Positions 7,016 to 14,400 of a stretch of DNA of 14,400 nt are shown here, one piece after another. The first letter of the stretch is position 1. Each line of letters begins with the position of its first letter. The position numbers were made by a program, and so were the translations under genes. The DNA is from Gammaproteobacteria bacterium (GTDB lineage: Bacteria; Pseudomonadota; Gammaproteobacteria; Xanthomonadales; Xanthomonadaceae), in NCBI GenBank assembly GCA_026398715.1, contig JAPLSI010000257.1, positions 1 through 14,400 of the forward strand, written 5' to 3'. Under the pieces are notes generated by a model. That model did not search any database. It was not told the origin of the DNA and saw only the letters and a program-made list of their open reading frames with translations.

Positions 7016-7044
7016 AACGCCCCGGTCATTCCGGGGCGTTTTTT
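7016..7044. terminator. Rho-independent terminator, probably bidirectional
   Basis: AACGCCCCGG, loop TCATT, CCGGGGCGTT: a perfect 10-bp GC-rich stem followed by TTTT, so six T in a row counting the stem end, then ATT. It is a textbook terminator for the transporter operon. Read on the minus strand, the same stem is followed by CTTGTTTTC after GTT, so it can also stop the convergent fumC transcript, whose stop is at 7073. Confidence 0.92.
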
Positions 7045-7072
7045 ATTGTGCGTCGGCGATGGCGACTCCGGC

Positions 7073-8473
7073 TCAGCCGCCCCCGCCGCCACTGCCGATG
7101 CCGCCCCGGGTAAGCGCCGCCGGATCGAGCAGACGCCGCAGTTCCTTCTCGCTCAGTGAAGTCATCTCCTTCGCGACGTCCAGCACCGGCCGACCCTCCT
7201 TGTAGGCGCGCTTGGCGATCTGCGCCGCCGCTTCGTAACCGATCACCGGGTTCAGCGCCGTCACCAGGATGGGATTGCGCGCGAGGCTTTCATCAAGCCG
7301 AGACTGGCGGACCTGGAAACCGGCGATCGCGCTATCGGCCAACAGGCGGGTGGATGAAGCCAGCAACTCGATCGATTGCAGCAGGTTGTGGGCGATGACG
7401 GGCAACATGACATTGAGCTGGAAATTCCCGCTGGCGCCGGCCACGGTAATGGTGGTGTGGTTGCCAATCACCTGCGCGCAAACCATGGCCATGGCTTCGG
7501 GAATCACCGGGTTGACCTTGCCCGGCATGATCGAACTGCCGGGCTGCAGCGCGGGGAGTTCGATTTCTCCCAGGCCGGCCAGCGGGCCGGAGTTCATCCA
7601 GCGCAGGTCGTTGCTGATCTTCATCAGCGACACGGCCAGCACGTTGAGCTGGCCGGAAAATTCCACGGCCGCGTCCTGCGACGCGATGCCCTCGAACAAG
7701 TTGTCGGCCTGGCGGAATTTCACCCCGGTCGAAGTCCGCAGTGCGGCGATGGCCTTGCGGCCGAAACGCGCATCCGCGTTGATGCCGGTGCCGATGGCAG
7801 TCCCTCCCAGCGGCAATGCATGCAATCGCTTGCTGCTGTCGTCCAGCCGATCAATGCCGCCCTGGATCTGCGCCGACCACCCCGACAATTCCTGGCCCAA
7901 AGTCAGGGGCATCGCATCCATCAGGTGGGTCCGGCCCGTCTTCACCACCTTCGACAACTGCTTCGCGCGACGATCGATGGTGGACTTGAGGTGCTTCAGC
8001 GCGGGGCGAAGCTGGTCGTGCCAGGCGATTGCGGCCGACACCTGGATGGCCGTCGGGATGACGTCGTTCGAGCTCTGGCCGAGATTGACGTGGTCGTTGG
8101 CATGCACCGGCTTGCCGAGCCTGCGCGAGGCCAGCGTTGCGATGACCTCGTTGGCATTCATGTTGCTGGACGTTCCCGAACCGGTCTGGAACAGGTCGAT
8201 CGGGAACTCCGCGTCCAGTTCGCCCGCAGCCACCCGCGCCGATGCCTCGACGATGGCATTCGCGGTGCCCATGGGCAACAGGCCCAGAGCCAGGTTGGCC
8301 TGGGCGGCGGCGGCCTTCACCAGGCCGAGCGCGCGCAGGAAGGTGCGCGGCATGCGCAGTCGGGAAATCGGGAAATTCTGCACGGCGCGCTGCGTCTGCG
8401 CGCCATAAAGGGCGGCGGCGGGCACGCGCATTTCGCCAAAGCTGTCGCGTTCGATTCGGGTCTTGCCGGCCAT
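7073..8473 (-). CDS. fumC: Fumarate hydratase, class II
   Basis: Interconverts fumarate and L-malate in the TCA cycle; cytoplasmic, iron-free, a homotetramer by family knowledge. The product is 466 aa, against 467 for E. coli FumC. Motifs: TGSGTSSNMNANEV (97-110), HVNLGQSSNDVIPTA (128-142), TGRTHLMDA (179-187) with active-site His183, and the superfamily signature GSSIMPGKVN (312-321) with the catalytic serine. This fits fumarase C rather than aspartase. The C-terminus ends in a glycine run (GGIGSGGGGG), probably a floppy tail. ATG at 8473 has GGAG 7 nt upstream; an upstream in-frame start would run through the promoter region and was rejected. Divergent from purB and convergent with the transporter operon. 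Confidence 0.95.
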   Translation of the reverse strand: MAGKTRIERDSFGEMRVPAAALYGAQTQRAVQNFPISRLRMPRTFLRALGLVKAAAAQANLALGLLPMGTANAIVEASARVAAGELDAEFPIDLFQTGSGTSSNMNANEVIATLASRRLGKPVHANDHVNLGQSSNDVIPTAIQVSAAIAWHDQLRPALKHLKSTIDRRAKQLSKVVKTGRTHLMDAMPLTLGQELSGWSAQIQGGIDRLDDSSKRLHALPLGGTAIGTGINADARFGRKAIAALRTSTGVKFRQADNLFEGIASQDAAVEFSGQLNVLAVSLMKISNDLRWMNSGPLAGLGEIELPALQPGSSIMPGKVNPVIPEAMAMVCAQVIGNHTTITVAGASGNFQLNVMLPVIAHNLLQSIELLASSTRLLADSAIAGFQVRQSRLDESLARNPILVTALNPVIGYEAAAQIAKRAYKEGRPVLDVAKEMTSLSEKELRRLLDPAALTRGGIGSGGGGG

Positions 8474-8500
8474 GGGCGGCTCCGTGTCATGCAGGCCCCG

Positions 8501-8506
8501 ATGATA
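8501..8506 (-). promoter_or_regulatory. Possible -10 element of fumC
   Basis: On the minus strand, TATCAT is a 5/6 match to TATAAT, 28 nt before the fumC ATG. No convincing -35 hexamer lies at 16-18 nt, so the assignment rests on the -10 and its position in the divergent gap. Confidence 0.35.
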
Positions 8507-8545
8507 GCCCCGGCCAGCCAGCGCGGGCGCGACAGTCGCCCGGTG

Positions 8546-8551
8546 TAGAAT
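8546..8551 (+). promoter_or_regulatory. Possible -10 element of purB
   Basis: TAGAAT (4/6), preceded by GTG, lies 26 nt before the purB ATG in the 104-nt divergent gap with fumC. No -35 is recognisable. A bulged inverted repeat, GGGCGCGAC/GTCGCCC (8525-8540), lies just upstream and might bind a regulator. Confidence 0.3.
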
Positions 8552-8562
8552 TGGCGTCTTGA

Positions 8563-9945
<1,383 letters not shown>

Positions 9946-9947
9946 CC

Positions 9948-11147
9948 ATGCCGGTCACCGAGGTTCGCGCCAGCGCCGAACACTTCCTGGGCATGCCGGT
10001 CTCGCGCTTCCTGCGCGAGTTCTGGCAGAAGCAAGCGCTGCTCATCCGCCAGGCATTCCCCGGTTACCAGGCGCCGCTCAGCCCCGAAGACCTGGCCGGC
10101 CTTGCCTGTGAGGAGGCAGCGCTGTCCCGCCTGGTCACCTACAAGCGCAAGCTCGACCAGTGGCAACTGCGCACCGGGCCATTCGCCGAGAGCGAATTCC
10201 CGAAGCTTGGAAACAAGGACTGGACGCTGCTGGTGCAGGACATGGACAAGTGGGACAGCGACGTGCGCGCGCTGCTCGACCGCTTCCGCTTCCTGCCAGC
10301 CTGGCGGGTTGACGACATCATGATCAGCTTCGCCACGCCGGGCGGTTCGGTCGGCCCGCACGTGGACCAGTACGACGTGTTCCTGTTGCAGGCGCAGGGC
10401 CATCGACGCTGGCAGGTGGATGCCTCCCCGGATGCGCCGCGCGGCTTCCGCGCCGATGCCGAACTCAAGCTGCTGGAAAAATTCACCGCGTCCGACGAAT
10501 GGGTGCTGGAACCGGGCGACATCCTTTACCTTCCGCCCGGCGTGCCGCATCACGGCGAGGCAGTGGACGCCTGCATGACCTTTTCGGTGGGCATGCGCGC
10601 GCCGTCGCAGGCCGAACTGATCGTGGACCTGGCCGAGGAACTCGCGGCGCGACTGCCCGAGGAAGCCCGCTACACGGACCCGGACCTCACCGAACCGAAC
10701 GACCCGTTCGAAATCGACGATGCCGCCCTCGCCCGCGTCGACCAGGCCATCGGCGCCCTGCAATCGCTCGGCGCGGCCGAAAAACGCGAGTGGTTCGGCC
10801 GCTTCATCACCCGCTACCGCGCCGCCGGTGAAGTCAGTGCCGGGCCGCGCGTGCCGTCCCTGGCCAGCGTCGAGACCTCGCTCGCCAAGGGCGGGCTGCT
10901 GTTGCGGCATCCGTTCTCGCGGGCGGCCTGGGTCGCCGATGGCCCTGCCCGGTCAGGCAATGCGTTGTTGTTCGTGAGTGGCGAATCGTTCGCCATGGAT
11001 CGCCGGTCGGCGCACGTGTTGGCGTCCTACGATGCGCTCGACGATGCGGCGCTGGCCAAACTGGACGCCGCCGGCCGGAACGCGCTGGGCGAATTGCTGC
11101 AACGTGGCCACTATCACTTGAAGCGCGCTTCGAGGACCCGTGAATGA
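9948..11147 (+). CDS. roxA: Ribosomal protein uL16 3-hydroxylase (RoxA/YcfD-like JmjC oxygenase)
   Basis: A 399-aa Fe(II)/2-oxoglutarate oxygenase of the cupin/JmjC type. The E. coli homologue hydroxylates an arginine in ribosomal protein L16. The metal triad is visible: GPHVDQYDVF with His138 and Asp140, and PPGVPHHG with His201. The JmjC core covers about 95-215, and the mostly helical remainder (about 220-399) matches the dimerisation and winged-helix part of the family. It is slightly longer than E. coli YcfD (about 373 aa). It starts 2 nt after purB; ycfD also lies close to purB in E. coli as I recall, which supports the call. The stop overlaps the next gene by 4 nt. The exact substrate residue is inferred from the family only. 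Confidence 0.88.
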   Translation: MPVTEVRASAEHFLGMPVSRFLREFWQKQALLIRQAFPGYQAPLSPEDLAGLACEEAALSRLVTYKRKLDQWQLRTGPFAESEFPKLGNKDWTLLVQDMDKWDSDVRALLDRFRFLPAWRVDDIMISFATPGGSVGPHVDQYDVFLLQAQGHRRWQVDASPDAPRGFRADAELKLLEKFTASDEWVLEPGDILYLPPGVPHHGEAVDACMTFSVGMRAPSQAELIVDLAEELAARLPEEARYTDPDLTEPNDPFEIDDAALARVDQAIGALQSLGAAEKREWFGRFITRYRAAGEVSAGPRVPSLASVETSLAKGGLLLRHPFSRAAWVADGPARSGNALLFVSGESFAMDRRSAHVLASYDALDDAALAKLDAAGRNALGELLQRGHYHLKRASRTRE

Positions 11148-12112
11148 CCCCCCTTCCCGAATTTGATTTCCGCGTCGAACCGGCCGACTACGTGGTCGAT
11201 TTCAAGGACCTTCGCAGCATTCGCGAACCCGTGTTCGTGGTCGAGCAGCAGGTCCCGCTGGAAGAGGAATGGGACGACCTGGACCCGAAATGCCAGCACG
11301 TGATCGCCCGCGATTCGGAACACAAGCCGATCGGCACCGGCCGGCTGACGCCGGAACACAAGATCGGCCGGATGGCGGTGCTGCGCGAGTGGCGCGGCAA
11401 GGGGGTCGGCGAGGCGCTGCTGGTGGCGCTGATCGACCTGGCCCGTGCGCAGGGACTGCGCGAAGTCAGCCTGAATTCGCAGGTCGCTGCGCTGGGTTTC
11501 TATGAGAAGTTCGGGTTCATGCCCTATGGCGAGCAATTCGAGGAAGCCGGTATCGAGCACCAGGCAATGAAGCTGGCGCTGGACCCGCTGGTGCCGAGCC
11601 CGCGCGCCGCGGCCCGGCCCCGTGGCCCGTCCGTGGGCATGGAGGAGTTCGTCGGTCTCGAGAAGACCATCGATTCGATCCGCACCCTGGTCCTTCAGGC
11701 CCGGCGCGAGCTGGTCGTCTACACACGCGACCTGGAGCCCGCCGTTTACGCGCATCCCGCCGTGGTCGATGCCTTCCGGACCTTTGGCGTCGCCGGACGG
11801 GGCGCGGTCGCGCGCTTCATCATCCAGGACCCGAGCGTCGCCCAGCGGACCCCGCACCCCCTGCTGGCGCTGGCCCAGCGCCTGCCCAGCAGTTTCCTGT
11901 TCCGCAGTCCGCAGGATCCCGAAGAACTGCAGTACCCCTCGGTGTTCGTCGCCAACGACAACGACGGCTACCTGTTCCGCCTGCTCGGCAGCCGCTTCGA
12001 GGGCGACTGGAGCCCGGCCCTGCCCGGCCGTAATCGCCAGCTGCGGGAACAGTTCGGCCGCAGCTGGGAACGGGCGCGACCGTGCACCGAACTGCGCTCA
12101 TTGGCTATCTAA
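11144..12112 (+). CDS. GNAT acetyltransferase fused to a C-terminal PLD-like (DUF7931-type) domain
   Basis: A 322-aa two-domain cytoplasmic protein. Residues about 10-147 are a GNAT fold. IREPVFVVEQQVP (26-38) opens it; GRMAVLREWRGKGVGEALL (75-93) carries the acetyl-CoA-binding R-G-K-G-V-G loop; and ALGFYEKFGFMPYGEQFEEAGIEHQAMKL is the usual closing part. About 148-165 is a Pro/Arg/Ala linker. About 167-320 (ARRELVVYTRDLEPAVY, RFIIQDP, LLALAQRLPSSFLFR, FVANDNDGYLFR) resembles the domain I know as DUF7931, PLD-like but without an HKD catalytic motif. ATG 11144 overlaps the roxA stop (ATGA), with GAGGA 7 nt upstream, so it is translationally coupled to roxA. The acetylated substrate is unknown. 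Whether the tail is a sensor or a binding domain cannot be told. Confidence 0.85.
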   Translation: MTPLPEFDFRVEPADYVVDFKDLRSIREPVFVVEQQVPLEEEWDDLDPKCQHVIARDSEHKPIGTGRLTPEHKIGRMAVLREWRGKGVGEALLVALIDLARAQGLREVSLNSQVAALGFYEKFGFMPYGEQFEEAGIEHQAMKLALDPLVPSPRAAARPRGPSVGMEEFVGLEKTIDSIRTLVLQARRELVVYTRDLEPAVYAHPAVVDAFRTFGVAGRGAVARFIIQDPSVAQRTPHPLLALAQRLPSSFLFRSPQDPEELQYPSVFVANDNDGYLFRLLGSRFEGDWSPALPGRNRQLREQFGRSWERARPCTELRSLAI

Positions 12113-12146
12113 AGCCGCGTCATCGCGGCTCGCGACCTTCGTCGCG
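12113..12146 (+). terminator. Two tandem hairpins after the GNAT gene
   Basis: AGCCGCG, loop TCAT, CGCGGCT (12113-12130) is followed with no gap by CGCGAC, loop CTTC, GTCGCG (12131-12146). Both stems are perfect (7 and 6 bp). The first begins 1 nt after the GNAT stop. No T-run follows, so this is not a classical terminator. It may help Rho-dependent termination, protect the 3' end, or separate this transcript from sucA. Confidence 0.5.
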
Positions 12147-12172
12147 GGTACTCACGGCTATGAGGCTCGGGC

Positions 12173-12178
12173 TATAAT
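12173..12178 (+). promoter_or_regulatory. -10 element of the sucA promoter
   Basis: A perfect TATAAT, 84 nt before the sucA start. The best -35 candidate, TACTCA (12149-12154) at an 18-nt spacer, matches only 3/6, so an activator may be needed. The -10 lies inside GCTATAATTAGC (12171-12182), whose arms GCTA/TAGC are inverted repeats. A start near 12185 gives a leader of about 78 nt in which I see nothing else but the ribosome binding site. Confidence 0.6.
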
Positions 12179-12262
12179 TAGCGTTCTGCCTGCCTGGCTG
12201 CAAATGGGCACGCGAACCAACCCGTCACAGCCTGTATCGCCAACGAGGCAGCTAACAACGTC

Positions 12263-14400
12263 GTGGACAGCCTGATCAAGCAGTTTTCCCAGACCTCCCA
12301 GCTTTCCGGCGGCAACGCCGGCTTTATCGAAGACCTGTACGAGCAATACCTGGTCGACCCCGACAGCGTAGGCGTCGCCTGGAAATCGTACTTCGACGGA
12401 TTCAAGGGTCGGGAATCGGGCGACGTGCCGCATTCCGCCGTGATGGCGCAGGTGCAGGCGGCGGCCCGCGGCGCGCAGCGCAGTGGCAGCGGCATCGACG
12501 AAGAAGCGGCGCGCAAGCAGACCGCCTTCGGCAAGCTGGTGACGGCCTACCGTTCACGCGGACACCTGGGCGCATCGCTCGATCCACTGGCGATGACGCT
12601 GCCGCAACCGGCGCCGGACCTCGGCCTCGAGTTCCATGGCCTGGATGCCTCCGACATGGATCGCGAATTCAGCGTCGCGACTTATTTCGGCACTGAAAAA
12701 TTCAAGCTGCGCGACCTGCTGGCGAAGCTGAAGGCCACCTATAGCTCCAACATCGGCGCGGAGTTCATGCACATCTCCGACGCCACCCAGCGCCACTGGA
12801 TGCAGCAGCGCCTGGAAAGCGCGGCCGGCCAGTTCGGACTGGACGCGCAGGAAAAAACGCGCGTGCTCGAGCGCCTGACCGCCGCCGAAGGCCTGGAACG
12901 CTACCTGCACACCAAGTATGTCGGCCAGAAGCGTTTCTCGCTGGAAGGCGGCGACTCGCTGATTCCGCTGATGGATACACTGGTCCGTCGCGGTGGCAGC
13001 CACGGCGTGAAGGACGTGGTCATCGGCATGGCCCATCGCGGCCGCCTGAACGTGCTGATCAACACGCTGGGCAAGCCGACCGAAAAACTGTTCGCCGAAT
13101 TCGAAGGCAAATTCGATCGCCCGGATACGCCCGAGCACTCCGGCGACGTGAAATACCACATGGGTTTCTCCGCCGATGTCGCCACGCCGGGCGGCCCGGT
13201 GCACCTGGCGCTGGCCTTCAACCCCTCGCATCTCGAAATCGTCGACCCGGTGGTCGCCGGTTCCGTGCGCGCGCGCCAGTTGCGCCGCCAGGACGTCGGT
13301 CGCAAGCAGGTGATGCCGGTGCTGATCCACGGCGACGCGGCCTTCGCCGGCCAGGGCGTCATCATGGAATTGTTCCAGATGTCGCAGGCGCGTGGTTTCG
13401 CCGTCGGCGGCACGGTGCACGTGGTCATCAACAACCAGGTGGGATTCACCACCAGTCGTCCCGATGACGCGCGCTCCACCCTGTACTGCACCGACCCCGC
13501 GAAGATCGTCGGCGCGCCGGTATTGCACGTGAATGGCGACGACCCGGAAGCCGTGGTTTTCTGCGCACAGCTGGCCTTCGACTTCCGCCAGGCCTTCTCG
13601 CGCGACATCGTCATCGACCTGGTCTGCTATCGCCGCCACGGCCACAACGAAGCCGACGAGCCCGCAGCGACCCAGCCGCTGATGTACCAGAACATCCGCG
13701 CCCGCAAGACCACGCGCGAGTTGTACGCCGACGCACTGCAGGCGCAGGGCGTGATCGACGCCGGCGCCGCGTTGGCGCTGGTGGACGGCTATCGCAACAA
13801 GCTCGACCGCGCTGAAGTGACGACCGATGTCGCCAACGTGGGTCCGGACCCCTTCGCCGTCGACTGGAAGCCGTGGCTCACGGGCAAGTTGTCGGACGCG
13901 GTGAACACCGGCCTGGCGCGCTTTTCGCTCGACAGCCTGGCAAAGCGCATCAACACCCTGCCTGCCACCCTTTCGCTGCATCCGCGTGTCGCGAAAATCT
14001 ACGAAGACCGCCGCAAGATGATGGTCGGCGAATTGCCGATGGACTGGGGCTTCGCCGAAAACCTCGCCTACGCAACCTTGCTGACCGAAGGCTACCGCCT
14101 GCGCCTGGTCGGCCAGGACTCCGGCCGCGGCACCTTCTTCCATCGCCATGCCGTCCTGCACGACCAGGTGACCGACGGTACCTACATGCCCTTGCATGAA
14201 CTGACCAAGGACCCCGAGCACGCGATCATCATCGACTCGTTGTTGTCGGAAGAAGCCGTGATGGCTTTCGAGTACGGCTACTCCACCGCCGAACTGATGA
14301 CACTCAACATCTGGGAAGGCCAGTTCGGCGATTTCGCCAACGGCGCCCAGGTCGTGATCGACCAGTTCATCACCTCCGGCGAGTCCAAGTGGGACCGCCT
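12263..14400 (+). CDS. sucA: 2-oxoglutarate dehydrogenase E1 component (partial at window edge)
   Basis: The thiamine-diphosphate E1 subunit decarboxylates 2-oxoglutarate and passes the succinyl group to E2 (SucB) in the TCA cycle. 712 codons are present without a stop; family length is about 930-945, so the C-terminal quarter is beyond the edge. The E1 N-terminal segment FIEDLYEQYLVDPDSV is at 21-36. GMAHRGRLN has His258. The ThDP/Mg site is GDAAFAGQG (357-365) and INNQVGFTT (Asn390, Asn391). Then come CYRRHGHNEADEP and GQDSGRGTFFHRHAVLHDQ, and FEYGYST near the end of the window. The start is taken as GTG 12263. The product then begins DSLIKQFSQTSQL, matching the DNLLKQFAQSSQL-type start I recall in Xanthomonas; no ATG is in frame upstream. 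GAGG at 12245-12248 is the only candidate ribosome binding site, and is unusually far (14 nt). sucB and lpd are expected next. Confidence 0.96.
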   Translation, partial: MDSLIKQFSQTSQLSGGNAGFIEDLYEQYLVDPDSVGVAWKSYFDGFKGRESGDVPHSAVMAQVQAAARGAQRSGSGIDEEAARKQTAFGKLVTAYRSRGHLGASLDPLAMTLPQPAPDLGLEFHGLDASDMDREFSVATYFGTEKFKLRDLLAKLKATYSSNIGAEFMHISDATQRHWMQQRLESAAGQFGLDAQEKTRVLERLTAAEGLERYLHTKYVGQKRFSLEGGDSLIPLMDTLVRRGGSHGVKDVVIGMAHRGRLNVLINTLGKPTEKLFAEFEGKFDRPDTPEHSGDVKYHMGFSADVATPGGPVHLALAFNPSHLEIVDPVVAGSVRARQLRRQDVGRKQVMPVLIHGDAAFAGQGVIMELFQMSQARGFAVGGTVHVVINNQVGFTTSRPDDARSTLYCTDPAKIVGAPVLHVNGDDPEAVVFCAQLAFDFRQAFSRDIVIDLVCYRRHGHNEADEPAATQPLMYQNIRARKTTRELYADALQAQGVIDAGAALALVDGYRNKLDRAEVTTDVANVGPDPFAVDWKPWLTGKLSDAVNTGLARFSLDSLAKRINTLPATLSLHPRVAKIYEDRRKMMVGELPMDWGFAENLAYATLLTEGYRLRLVGQDSGRGTFFHRHAVLHDQVTDGTYMPLHELTKDPEHAIIIDSLLSEEAVMAFEYGYSTAELMTLNIWEGQFGDFANGAQVVIDQFITSGESKWDR

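Noticed and set aside
12554..14221. A 555-codon open frame on the minus strand within sucA
   Set aside because: It is antisense to an intact sucA with all catalytic motifs. The His/Gln/Val/Arg-rich translation is typical of a shadow frame.

Overview
The window is GC-rich chromosomal DNA from a gammaproteobacterium. It is most likely a member of the Xanthomonadales/Lysobacterales (Xanthomonas, Lysobacter or Rhodanobacter-like). The basis is the SucA N-terminus (a GTG-started DSLIKQF... close to the Xanthomonas form as I remember it), the Oar-like TonB-dependent receptor, the DUF2058 and SlyX proteins, and the purB-roxA pairing. The window is mostly housekeeping genes, densely packed, with no insertion sequence, phage gene, tRNA, rRNA or CRISPR array visible.

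Region 1 (1-4427) is read entirely from the minus strand. In transcription order it holds a periplasmic glutathione peroxidase, a periplasmic FkpA/Mip-type prolyl isomerase, UDP-glucose 6-dehydrogenase (ugd), slyX (3 nt after ugd), a DUF2058/YaiL protein, and the first 191 codons of a TonB-dependent receptor that runs off the left edge. Small GC-rich hairpins sit between several of these genes.

Region 2 (4428-7044) is a plus-strand four-gene operon. It encodes an unrecognised 80-aa membrane-anchored or exported protein, a YtrA-type GntR repressor, an ABC ATPase and an ABC-2 permease. The genes are separated by 1 nt or overlap by 4 nt (ATGA). A good sigma70 promoter precedes them, and an inverted repeat of GTGTT-type half-sites overlaps its -10 box, with a further half-site over the -35 box. 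This looks like an autoregulated, inducible exporter and is the most interesting part of the window. A strong hairpin terminator at 7016-7044 closes the operon and can also serve the convergent fumC.

Region 3 (7073-12112) has fumC (class II fumarase, minus) divergent from purB (adenylosuccinate lyase, plus). purB is followed 2 nt later by roxA/ycfD (JmjC ribosomal oxygenase acting on L16). roxA overlaps by 4 nt a two-domain protein made of a GNAT acetyltransferase and a C-terminal PLD-like/DUF7931-like domain.

Region 4 (12113-14400) starts with two back-to-back hairpins and a perfect TATAAT box. It continues with the first 712 codons of sucA (2-oxoglutarate dehydrogenase E1), which runs off the right edge. 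fumC and sucA are TCA-cycle genes. purB releases fumarate, which fumC consumes.
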